Source: Syntrophomonadaceae bacterium
GTDB lineage: Bacteria; Bacillota; Syntrophomonadia; Syntrophomonadales; Syntrophomonadaceae
DNA length: 6,355 nt
Direction: 5' to 3'
NCBI GenBank assembly: GCA_012798055.1
Contig: JAAZOA010000086.1
Span: forward strand, 1-6,355
Position 1 is the first letter of the stretch; the number at the start of each line of letters is the position of its first letter. This document shows, piece by piece, positions 1 to 6,355 of the stretch. The notes beneath the pieces were generated by a model. That model was not told the DNA's origin. It worked only from the letters and a program-made list of their open reading frames with translations, and did not search any database. A program made the translations under genes and the position numbers.

Positions 1-1
1 G

Positions 2-1042
2 TATCCAGGTTTGAATATATTTGTGGGGGATAATGCCCAGGGAAAAACCAGCCTTCTGGAGGCGATTTTCGTTTTGGCCACCGGCATTTCATTTCGAAGT
101 GCTGCAGATGCGAATTTGGTGAAACAGGGTTCCCAGGGATACATGGTGCAAGGGGAGCACACGACCGGGGAAAGAAGGATTGAAACCCAGGTACAGTACC
201 AGCTCAATGACAGCAAAGGTTTTTATATAAATAAAAAAAAATGCTCTCATAATCACGTTGACCGATTGAAAGTGGTGCTTTTTACCCCGGATGATCTTTT
301 TTTGGTTAAGGGTGCACCGGGAAAAAGGAGGGCATTTTTAGATTTTATTTTAAAACAACTCTCAGCGGAGTACTTCTACAACCTGGAAAACTACCAGGAT
401 ATTCTTAAGAAGAGAAATGCATATCTGAAAAAGGAGGCTCTGACGGGGAAGACCGCCCGCATCATCAACGATATCTTCGTGGAACAGGCCATCAAACTGA
501 TCCTGCAGAGAATCAACTTCGTCAACTTACTCGATGAGCTATGCAGCCCTATTTATAAACTCATAAACGGGGGACGTAACCAGTTCAAAGCCAGGTATGC
601 GCTTTCCTTCGCAATCGAAAGCGACCGAATAAATACAGATGTCCTCAGGGATGCGATGCAGAATCACATCATGGAGCACGGGGCTGAAGAGACGAAACGG
701 CGGAAAACTATGGTCGGACCGCACCTGGAAGACATCAATTTTTACCAGGACGGCAACCTGGCCAGGATATATGCTAGCCAGGGCCAACAGCGCAATATGG
801 CCATAAGTCTTAAATTGACCGAAATATATGCTTACGCCCGGATAAAGGATGACTACCCGGTATTCCTTTTGGACGAGGTTTTGGCTGAACTGGATGAAGG
901 TAAGAGAAGAATGCTTCTGACCTATCTCCAGGAAGCTGAATTTCAGAGTTTTCTAACAGCCGTAAAAATGGATGAAATGGATCTAAGGCTAAATCCCATC
1001 TGGTATATGCAAGGCGGAATTTTAGCGCGAAAGGAGAATTAG
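2..1042 (+). CDS. recF: DNA replication/repair protein RecF, 5'-truncated by window edge
   Basis: RecF is a cytoplasmic SMC/ABC-like ATPase that, with RecO and RecR, loads RecA at single-strand gaps and stalled forks. The reading frame is open from base 2, where it reads Tyr-Pro-Gly-Leu-Asn. The TTG at 11 is therefore an internal leucine (family form 'GLN-x-x-VGDNAQGKT'), not the true start, and about 25-30 N-terminal residues are missing. Visible motifs are Walker A GDNAQGKT (26-49), an ABC-type signature SQGQQR (776-793), and Walker B with D-loop, FLLDEVLAELD (863-895). Visible length is 347 codons before the TAG at 1040-1042, consistent with a full protein near 370 residues, as in Bacillus. 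One small oddity is GPHLED (716-733), where the family usually has GPHRDD/GPHRxD. It lies 3 nt upstream of remB and in the same frame. Identification is very secure. Confidence 0.97.
   Translation, partial: YPGLNIFVGDNAQGKTSLLEAIFVLATGISFRSAADANLVKQGSQGYMVQGEHTTGERRIETQVQYQLNDSKGFYINKKKCSHNHVDRLKVVLFTPDDLFLVKGAPGKRRAFLDFILKQLSAEYFYNLENYQDILKKRNAYLKKEALTGKTARIINDIFVEQAIKLILQRINFVNLLDELCSPIYKLINGGRNQFKARYALSFAIESDRINTDVLRDAMQNHIMEHGAEETKRRKTMVGPHLEDINFYQDGNLARIYASQGQQRNMAISLKLTEIYAYARIKDDYPVFLLDEVLAELDEGKRRMLLTYLQEAEFQSFLTAVKMDEMDLRLNPIWYMQGGILARKEN
1030..1036 (+). promoter_or_regulatory. Ribosome binding site of remB
   Basis: AAAGGAG lies inside the last codons of recF, with 9 nt between it and the TTG at 1046. 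It supports a TTG start for remB and suggests translational coupling to recF, because ribosomes terminating at 1042 are almost on the next start. Confidence 0.8.
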
Positions 1043-1045
1043 AAT

Positions 1046-1294
1046 TTGTTTCTGCACCTGGGCAATGACCGAGTGATATCGGGAGAAAAGGTTATAGCAA
1101 TAGTCAATCTAGAGGGGTTAGCGGATGAAACGACCCGCATAATGATGGAGAGAGCCGCTGGAGACGGAAGGCTGGCCAAAGTTAGTCCCACCGACAAGCA
1201 GAAGGCCCTGGTGATATGCGATGACTGGCTGTATATTTCTCCCATCTCATCGCATACTCTATATAAACGATCCATATCCCGTCAGGAGGTTTAG
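1046..1294 (+). CDS. remB: RemB-like extracellular matrix regulatory protein (DUF370)
   Basis: This encodes an 82-residue protein of the DUF370 / RemA-RemB family. In Bacillus subtilis, RemA and RemB (YaaB) are regulators needed for biofilm matrix gene expression, and RemA is a DNA-binding activator. The role of RemB homologues in other Firmicutes is poorly known. The family pattern is clear: an N-terminal 'FLHLGND-x-V' segment (Bacillus 'YIHLGDD-x-V'), a central 'K-x-LVICDDWLY' segment, and a C-terminal 'SPISSHTLYKR' (Bacillus 'SPLSSSTLKKR'). Its position between recF and gyrB is the same as remB in Bacillus, which separates it from RemA, usually found elsewhere. The TTG start is forced: the recF stop at 1040-1042 is in the same frame, and TTG is the first start-type codon after it, preceded by a good ribosome site. 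No membrane segment or signal peptide is visible. The family call is firm; a role in matrix regulation in this organism is inference. Confidence 0.93.
   Translation: MFLHLGNDRVISGEKVIAIVNLEGLADETTRIMMERAAGDGRLAKVSPTDKQKALVICDDWLYISPISSHTLYKRSISRQEV
1284..1290 (+). promoter_or_regulatory. Ribosome binding site of gyrB, decides the start
   Basis: AGGAGGT is a near-perfect Shine-Dalgarno sequence, 8 nt before the GTG at 1299 and located in the last codons of remB. It settles the gyrB start in favour of GTG 1299 over the in-frame ATG at 1221, which lies deep inside remB. Confidence 0.9.
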
Positions 1295-1298
1295 GGAA

Positions 1299-3200
1299 GT
1301 GAAGAAGAAGGAAGAAGGCTACAGCGCGTCAGACATTCAAGTACTGGAAGGACTTGAAGCAGTCAGACTGAGACCGGGGATGTACATCGGCTCCACCGGC
1401 CCCAAAGGCTTACATCACCTGGTTTTCGAAATAGTGGACAACAGCATCGACGAAGCGGTGGGTGGATATTGTGACTGGATAGATGTAAGAATAAAACCGG
1501 ATGGAAGCATAACTGTCTCTGATAACGGGCGCGGAATTCCGGTCGACATTCATCCCCAGATGGGACTTCCCGCCATAGAAGTCATATTGACTACGCTTCA
1601 CTCCGGGGGCAAATTCGGCGGCAGCGGCTACAACATATCCGGGGGTCTGCATGGAGTCGGGTTGTCGGTTGTCAATGCTTTGTCGGCTTGGATGGAAGTC
1701 ATCGTCTATCGCTCAGGCCAAACCTATACCCAGCGCTATGAGAGAGGCAAACCGGTGAGCGAACTGCAAAATCTAGGGGCGACTGACCGGCAGGGCACCA
1801 CCATTCATTTCTATCCTGATGCAGAGATATTCGAAGAAACCGTATTTGACCGGGATATACTCATCCAAAGACTGCGGGAACTTTCCTACCTGAACAAAGG
1901 GCTGCGCATACTTTTCCGGGATGAGCGTGAACCGGAAGTGTATGCCAAAGAATTCAGTTCCACCGGTCTCAAGGACTTTGTCGAATATATCAACAAAAGC
2001 AAAGAAACCACCACAGACCCGATCTATTTCGAAGAGAAAAAAGATGACGTGATCGTGGAAGTTGCCCTGCAGTATAACAACGGCTACACCGAAAACATCT
2101 ACTCATTTGCCAACAATATACGCACCCAGGAAGGCGGGACACATGAAACCGGCTTCAAGAATGCCCTAACCCGGGTTATCAATGATTATGCCAAGAAAAA
2201 CAATATTCTCAAAGAAAATGAGACTAATTTGGCCGGGGAAGACATCAGGGAGGGACTGGCCGCCATCATCTCGGTACTGGTCAAAGATCCCCAATTTGAA
2301 GGACAGACCAAAACCAAACTCGGCAACACTTATATCCGCGGGGTTGTAGATGCAGTGGTATATGAACGGGTGGAAGATTATCTCAATGAACACCCGGCAG
2401 CCGCCAAAAAAATACTGGAAAAAGCCATTTCCGCTCGCCGGGCCCGGGAGGCAGCCCGGAAAGCGCGGGAGCTCACCCGCCGTAAGAGCGCGCTGGAATC
2501 CACCTCGCTGCCAGGAAAGCTGGCTGACTGCAGTAACCGTGATCCAGCCCAGTCTGAGCTGTTTATAGTGGAAGGTGATTCAGCAGGAGGATCGGCTAAA
2601 CAGGGCCGCGACCGCACCTACCAGGCTATATTGCCACTGCGCGGGAAGATATTGAACGTGGAGAAATCCCGGCTGGACCGGGTACTGTCCAGCGAAGAGA
2701 TCCGCAATCTTATAACTGCCATGGGCACTGGCATAGGGGAAGACTTCGACATCAAGAAAGCCCGCTACCACAAGTTGTTTATCATGACCGATGCCGATGT
2801 TGATGGTGCACATATCCGCATCCTGTTGTTGACCTTCTTCTACCGTTACATGCGTGAATTAATCGAGCAAGGTTATGTGTATATTGCCCAACCGCCCCTT
2901 TATGGATTGAAGCGGGGCAAAGAGGTGCACTATTTCTATAACGATAATGAGCTGAATGCTTTTTTGGGCAAGAGCGACAAGAAGTGGTCGGTACAGCGAT
3001 ACAAGGGACTTGGTGAAATGGACCCGGAACAACTGTGGTCAACCACCATGAATGCCGATAATCGAACTATTTTGCAGGTTACTATTGAGGATGCGATTCA
3101 AGCCGATGAGGTTTTCTCGAATTTAATGGGCGACAATGTGGAGCCGCGCAAGGAATTCATCAATGCCAACGCTAGATATGTGACCAACCTGGATATATAG
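1299..3200 (+). CDS. gyrB: DNA gyrase subunit B
   Basis: This is the ATPase subunit of DNA gyrase; it pairs with GyrA to introduce negative supercoils using ATP. The start is GTG 1299, giving 633 residues, the usual short Gram-positive form without the large insertion of E. coli GyrB. The N-terminus (KKKEEGYSASDIQVLEGLEAV) matches the family. Domains in order: GHKL ATPase (about 1-220), with catalytic-type Glu44, Asn48, Asp75, the DNGRGIP motif (75-81) and the ATP lid GGLHGVG (115-121); transducer (about 221-390) with QTKTKLG (336-342, Lys338 the ATP-contacting lysine); TOPRIM with EGDSAGG (425-431) and DADVDG (498-503) for Mg2+ binding; and a C-terminal part with YKGLGEM (568-574), ending ANARYVTNLDI. 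Arg138 corresponds to E. coli Arg136, the residue linked to aminocoumarin binding. Arg448 replaces E. coli Lys447, as is normal in Gram-positives. No motif is missing. It is 4 nt after remB and 13 nt before gyrA. Confidence 0.98.
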   Translation: MKKKEEGYSASDIQVLEGLEAVRLRPGMYIGSTGPKGLHHLVFEIVDNSIDEAVGGYCDWIDVRIKPDGSITVSDNGRGIPVDIHPQMGLPAIEVILTTLHSGGKFGGSGYNISGGLHGVGLSVVNALSAWMEVIVYRSGQTYTQRYERGKPVSELQNLGATDRQGTTIHFYPDAEIFEETVFDRDILIQRLRELSYLNKGLRILFRDEREPEVYAKEFSSTGLKDFVEYINKSKETTTDPIYFEEKKDDVIVEVALQYNNGYTENIYSFANNIRTQEGGTHETGFKNALTRVINDYAKKNNILKENETNLAGEDIREGLAAIISVLVKDPQFEGQTKTKLGNTYIRGVVDAVVYERVEDYLNEHPAAAKKILEKAISARRAREAARKARELTRRKSALESTSLPGKLADCSNRDPAQSELFIVEGDSAGGSAKQGRDRTYQAILPLRGKILNVEKSRLDRVLSSEEIRNLITAMGTGIGEDFDIKKARYHKLFIMTDADVDGAHIRILLLTFFYRYMRELIEQGYVYIAQPPLYGLKRGKEVHYFYNDNELNAFLGKSDKKWSVQRYKGLGEMDPEQLWSTTMNADNRTILQVTIEDAIQADEVFSNLMGDNVEPRKEFINANARYVTNLDI

Positions 3201-3205
3201 GGGGT
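3199..3205 (+). promoter_or_regulatory. Ribosome binding site of gyrA, overlapping the gyrB stop
   Basis: AGGGGGT begins within the gyrB TAG stop and sits 8 nt before the TTG at 3214. It supports the TTG start and implies close translational coupling of the two gyrase subunits. It is weaker than the AGGAGGT of gyrB because of the central G in place of A. Confidence 0.7.
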
Positions 3206-3213
3206 AATTCAAA

Positions 3214-5583
3214 TTGGGACAAGAGAGCCTGTTCAGCAAAATAATACCTATTGACATAGAGAAAGAGGTCAAGAAATCCTTCCTGGAATATTCCATGAGC
3301 GTAATAGTCTCGAGGGCCCTGCCAGATATACGGGATGGTCTGAAGCCAGTGCACCGGCGGATTCTTTACGCCCTTTATGATCAGGGCATGACCCATGATA
3401 AACCACATAAAAAGTCAGCCAACATTGTGGGCGAAGTAATGGGCAAGTATCATCCTCACGGAGATGCCGCCATCTATCAGACCATGGTTAAAATGGCTCA
3501 GAGTTTCTCCATGCGCTACACTGAATCCAGGATGGCCAGGATCGCAGGGGAACTGCTCAAGGATATCGAAAAGTACACGGTAAACTGGAGAGCCAATTAC
3601 GATGATACCCGGCAGGAACCCCAGGTGTTACCGGCACGAATCCCGAACCTGCTCATCAATGGATCGGCAGGGATAGCCGTTGGCATGGCTACGAATATTC
3701 CCCCCCACAATCTTAAAGAAATCGTCGAAGGGATAAAACTGGTTATAGACAACCCGCAGATAACTATCGACGAATTGATGGAAGCAGTGCCGGGACCAGA
3801 TTTCCCCACGGGAGGGATTATGGGCAGCCGCGGTATACGTCAGGCTTATGCTACCGGGCGAGGGAGCCTCAGGATCAGGTCGCGGTATACCCTGGAAGAA
3901 AAAAAAGGCGGGCGCAATGCCATCATCGTAACCGAGATACCCTACCAGGTCAATAAGGCCCGGGTGGTGGAAAAGATAGCCGAATTGGTGCGGGACAAGA
4001 AGATCGACGGGATTGTGGACCTGAGAGACGAATCCGACCGCAATGGCATCCGGATAGTAATCGAGCTTCGGCGGGATGTAAATGCCAACATCGTTATGAA
4101 TAAACTATACAAACATACCCAGCTGGAAGAGAGTTTCGGGGTAATCATGCTGAGCCTGGTCAATGGGCAGCCCCAAGTGCTAAACCTCAAAGAGATGATG
4201 CAGGCCTACGTAGCTCACCGGCAGGAGGTCATAACCAGGCGCACCACCTATGAACTTAATTTGGCTAATAACCGCAAGCATATCTTGGAAGGCTTGCAGA
4301 TCGCTATCGATAACCTGGATGCAATAATCAGCCTGATCAGGAATTCGGCTAATCGCGAGACTGCCCGCAACGGCTTGATGGAAGAGTTCAATCTGACCGA
4401 GATTCAAGCCAATGCCATTCTGGATATGCGGTTTGCCCAGTTGACCGGATTGGAGAGAGCCAAACTGGAGGAAGAATTCCAGGAGCTACTGGTCAAAATA
4501 GCCGACTATGAAGACATTCTGGCTAAACCGGAAAGGGTATTATGTCTGGTCAAAGCAGACCTGGAAGAAATAAAAGATCGCTACGGGGACAAGCGCCGGA
4601 CCGAGATCAGCAGCGATACCGTCGAATACGGCGAAGAGGACTTCATCGAGGACCATGAAGTAGTGATCACCCTTAGCCGCCGGGGTTACATCAAGCGCCA
4701 GCCCCTGGATCTATACCGGGCGCAGAAACGCGGCGGCAAGGGCATAAGTTCGACCCACACCCGGGCAGAGGACTTTGCCCACGATGTGCTGGTCACCGGC
4801 GTCCTGGCCAATATCTTCTTTTTCACCAATCAAGGCCGGGCTTTCAGCGCCAAAGCCTACCACATTCAAGAGTCGTCCCGTCACGCCAAGGGCCAAGCGC
4901 TGGTCAATTTCCTGGAACTCCGCCCGGGAGAAAAGGTGAGCACTATTGTAGCTGCCCGCAGTTTGGATACGACCCGCCACCTCATGTTGGTGACCCGCAG
5001 GGGGATAGTCAAAAAGGTGCAACTGTCAGCCTTCGAAAATATTCGGCGTTCCGGGATCATCGCCATGAATCTGTCCGAAGGGGATGAGCTGGTAGGAGTC
5101 ATTCGTGTCGACGGCCATGATAAGGTGATGCTTGTCACATCCCACGGCCAGGCCATTATGTTCGCTGAAGAGCAGGTCCGCAGCATGGGGAGGACCGCGG
5201 CTGGAGTCAAAGGCATCAGTCTGACCTCGGGTGATTTCGTGGTAGGGGTGGACAAAGCCCGGGAGGGGGCAGAGGCGGTGTTCGTTACTGAGAACGGTTA
5301 CGGCAAAAAGACAGCTCTGTCGGAGTTCAAGTACCAGAACCGGGGAGGAAAAGGACTAAAAACGATCAATGTTGACATGAAGAACGGTCCCATAGTAGGC
5401 TTTAAAATAGTCACTGCCGGGGAGGAGTTGGTTATCCTCACCAGCGAGGGAAATATAATCAGGCTGGAAGCCCAGGATGTCTCCACCCAGAAGCGTTATT
5501 CCAGGGGTGTGGTGCTCATAAAGACTTCCGAGCATGACCGCGTGGCAGCGGTAGCCCGATTTAAGATCGAAAAAGAAGAGTAA
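3214..5583 (+). CDS. gyrA: DNA gyrase subunit A, with a 22-residue in-frame gap before the catalytic tyrosine
   Basis: This is the DNA breakage-reunion subunit of gyrase, 789 residues. The TTG start is forced by an in-frame TAA at 3205-3207, and the next ATG (3295) would delete conserved sequence. Visible parts are: winged-helix/tower N-terminal domain with VSRALPDIRDGLKPVHRR (32-49) and KYHPHGDAAIY (78-88); catalytic Tyr102 within RYTE (E. coli Tyr122); the intercalating-type Ile154 in NGSAGIAVGM (E. coli Ile174); a long coiled-coil gate (about 335-465); and a six-bladed beta-pinwheel C-terminal domain (about 478-789) with GyrA box QKRGGKG (504-510) and a degenerate RGGKG copy in blade five. 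Oddity: the normally invariant segment between 'FSLRY' and 'AAAMRYTE', containing GQGNFGS, is absent. The numbering shift from E. coli is constant (20) at Tyr102 and Ile154, so this is one clean loss. Adding 22 residues restores a normal length near 811. At the drug pocket Ala85, Gln89 and Lys93 stand for E. coli Ser83, Asp87 and Arg91. GyrA rather than ParC is supported by the gyrB linkage and the GyrA box. Whether this product is active is uncertain. Confidence 0.95.
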   Translation: MGQESLFSKIIPIDIEKEVKKSFLEYSMSVIVSRALPDIRDGLKPVHRRILYALYDQGMTHDKPHKKSANIVGEVMGKYHPHGDAAIYQTMVKMAQSFSMRYTESRMARIAGELLKDIEKYTVNWRANYDDTRQEPQVLPARIPNLLINGSAGIAVGMATNIPPHNLKEIVEGIKLVIDNPQITIDELMEAVPGPDFPTGGIMGSRGIRQAYATGRGSLRIRSRYTLEEKKGGRNAIIVTEIPYQVNKARVVEKIAELVRDKKIDGIVDLRDESDRNGIRIVIELRRDVNANIVMNKLYKHTQLEESFGVIMLSLVNGQPQVLNLKEMMQAYVAHRQEVITRRTTYELNLANNRKHILEGLQIAIDNLDAIISLIRNSANRETARNGLMEEFNLTEIQANAILDMRFAQLTGLERAKLEEEFQELLVKIADYEDILAKPERVLCLVKADLEEIKDRYGDKRRTEISSDTVEYGEEDFIEDHEVVITLSRRGYIKRQPLDLYRAQKRGGKGISSTHTRAEDFAHDVLVTGVLANIFFFTNQGRAFSAKAYHIQESSRHAKGQALVNFLELRPGEKVSTIVAARSLDTTRHLMLVTRRGIVKKVQLSAFENIRRSGIIAMNLSEGDELVGVIRVDGHDKVMLVTSHGQAIMFAEEQVRSMGRTAAGVKGISLTSGDFVVGVDKAREGAEAVFVTENGYGKKTALSEFKYQNRGGKGLKTINVDMKNGPIVGFKIVTAGEELVILTSEGNIIRLEAQDVSTQKRYSRGVVLIKTSEHDRVAAVARFKIEKEE

Positions 5584-5637
5584 CCCAGTCAATTATAGCA
5601 GCGGCAGATTTTTTATTAGTGGGTGGAGGTATCAGAC
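5584..5637 (+). other. gyrA-pdxS intergenic spacer, no clear terminator or promoter
   Basis: This 54-nt spacer contains a short T-run (5609-5614) but no GC-rich inverted repeat before it, so it does not look like an intrinsic terminator. No convincing -35/-10 pair is seen. In-frame stops at 5596 and 5617 separate gyrA from pdxS, which share a frame. Read-through transcription from the gyrase genes into pdxS is plausible. Confidence 0.5.
5625..5630 (+). promoter_or_regulatory. Ribosome binding site of pdxS
   Basis: GGAGGT lies 7 nt upstream of the ATG at 5638. It is a strong Shine-Dalgarno sequence that confirms the annotated start. Confidence 0.85.
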
Positions 5638-6355
5638 ATGGCTGAAACAGGAACATTCAAGGTTAAGTCGGGATTGGCGCAGATGCTAAAAGGCGGGGTG
5701 ATAATGGATGTCACTTCCGCCGAACAAGCTAAAATAGCTGAGGAAGCCGGGGCCTGTGCGGTAATGGCCCTGGAAAGGGTGCCAGCCGACATAAGGGCAG
5801 CCGGGGGAATTGCCCGCATGGCGGATCCGACCGTGATCTTAAGGATAATGGATGCGGTTACCATACCAGTAATGGCGAAATGCCGCATCGGACATTTTGT
5901 AGAAGCGCAGATACTGCAGTCCTTAGGGATCGATTACATCGATGAAAGCGAAGTCCTGACCCCGGCGGACGAAAAATATCATGTGAACAAACACCTGTTC
6001 AAGGTGCCTTTTGTTTGTGGAGCACGCAATTTAGGGGAGGCTCTGCGGCGCATCGGAGAGGGTGCGGCTATGATCCGCACCAAGGGTGAACCAGGAACCG
6101 GCAATGTTGTAGAAGCGGTCAGGCATATCCGCCAGGTCAATGATGAAATCCGCTGGATTGCCAACCTGCCGGAAGAAGAACTGATGAGTGCGGCCAAGGA
6201 AATGATGGCCCCTTACGAACTGGTACTGGAGGTTGCGCGGCTCAAAGGGCTGCCGGTAGTGAATTTTGCAGCCGGCGGAATCGCTACCCCTGCAGACGCG
6301 GCCCTGATGATGCAGTTAGGCTGTGACGGGATTTTTGTGGGGTCAGGGATATTCA
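5638..6355 (+). CDS. pdxS: Pyridoxal 5'-phosphate synthase subunit PdxS, 3'-truncated by window edge
   Basis: PdxS (Pdx1, YaaD in Bacillus) is the TIM-barrel synthase of the DXP-independent vitamin B6 pathway. It condenses ribose 5-phosphate, glyceraldehyde 3-phosphate and ammonia to pyridoxal phosphate, with the ammonia supplied by the glutaminase PdxT. The first 239 of about 294 residues are present, colinear with the Bacillus protein without gaps: GGVIMDV (19-25, Asp24), the ALERVPADIRAAGGIARMADP block (44-64), PVMAK ending at catalytic Lys81, the DESEVLTPADE block (102-112), RTKGEPGTGN (147-156) with the second active-site lysine Lys149, APYEL (192-196), NFAAGGIATPADAALMMQLG (209-228) and the phosphate-binding GSGIF (235-239) at the edge. 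All active-site residues visible here are intact. pdxT would be expected just downstream, outside the window. It follows gyrA by 54 nt on the same strand. Confidence 0.97.
   Translation, partial: MAETGTFKVKSGLAQMLKGGVIMDVTSAEQAKIAEEAGACAVMALERVPADIRAAGGIARMADPTVILRIMDAVTIPVMAKCRIGHFVEAQILQSLGIDYIDESEVLTPADEKYHVNKHLFKVPFVCGARNLGEALRRIGEGAAMIRTKGEPGTGNVVEAVRHIRQVNDEIRWIANLPEEELMSAAKEMMAPYELVLEVARLKGLPVVNFAAGGIATPADAALMMQLGCDGIFVGSGIF

Noticed and set aside
11..13. TTG at 11 as the recF start
   Set aside because: The frame is open to the window edge and codes for expected upstream RecF residues; a start here would remove the conserved N-terminal strand before Walker A.
1258..1267. TATATAAA-like -10 element before gyrB
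   Set aside because: No acceptable -35 hexamer is present 16-18 nt upstream, and the bases encode the conserved C-terminus of remB.
1221..1298. In-frame ATG giving GyrB a 26-residue N-terminal extension overlapping remB
   Set aside because: The extension overlaps most of the remB C-terminus and does not resemble any GyrB N-terminus I know. The GTG at 1299 has an ideal ribosome site and gives the standard N-terminus.
3251..3279. TTGACA at 3251-3256 as a -35 promoter element
   Set aside because: It is inside the gyrA coding sequence (Ile-Asp-Ile codons) and no -10 match follows at 16-18 nt.
4881..5255. Antisense open frame of 124 codons inside gyrA
   Set aside because: It lies wholly opposite the GyrA beta-pinwheel coding sequence and has no recognisable domain. 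It is best explained as a shadow of a codon-biased gene. The same applies to the antisense frames at 4711-5022 and 5616-5888.
5599..5616. T-run before pdxS as an intrinsic terminator of gyrA
   Set aside because: No stable GC-rich stem precedes the T-run.

Overview
The window is a compact, co-directional piece of what looks like an origin-proximal chromosomal region of a Gram-positive (Firmicutes/Bacillota) bacterium. It reads, all on the + strand: 3' part of recF, remB (DUF370), gyrB, gyrA, then the 5' part of pdxS. The recF-remB-gyrB-gyrA order is the classic dnaA-dnaN-(yaaA)-recF-remB-gyrB-gyrA arrangement of Bacillus and Clostridia. The small RemB-family gene between recF and gyrB points to Firmicutes, and the sequence style (moderate GC, GTG/TTG starts, strong AGGAGG-like ribosome sites) would fit an anaerobic clostridial lineage such as Syntrophomonadales. 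That finer placement is inference only.

Layout: recF enters from the left edge with its N-terminus cut off and runs to 1042. remB (1046-1294) follows after 3 nt, gyrB (1299-3200) after 4 nt, and gyrA (3214-5583) after 13 nt. A 54-nt gap with no convincing terminator or promoter precedes pdxS (5638 to the right edge). The tight spacing and the absence of terminators suggest that recF-remB-gyrB-gyrA is one transcription unit, possibly reading on into pdxS. No promoter can be assigned with confidence. There is no tRNA, rRNA, CRISPR array, insertion sequence or origin repeat cluster in the window.

Function: RecF loads recombinase at gaps and stalled forks. GyrB and GyrA together form DNA gyrase (A2B2), which introduces negative supercoils. 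RemB is a small regulator-family protein. PdxS is the synthase subunit of the DXP-independent pyridoxal phosphate pathway.

The one strong anomaly is in gyrA. Where every ordinary GyrA has a stretch of about 22 residues containing the GQGNFGS motif, just before the catalytic tyrosine, this gene jumps directly from the 'FS-x-RY' segment to 'RYTE'. This is a clean 66-bp in-frame loss whose ends fall on a short repeated Arg-Tyr sequence. The catalytic tyrosine and the rest of the protein are intact. It is either a remarkable natural variant of gyrase, a recent deletion, or a sequencing or assembly collapse. The neighbouring quinolone-pocket residues are also non-canonical (Ala and Gln in place of Ser and Asp). 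The rest of the window is conventional housekeeping sequence, and I see no other candidate for a new system.
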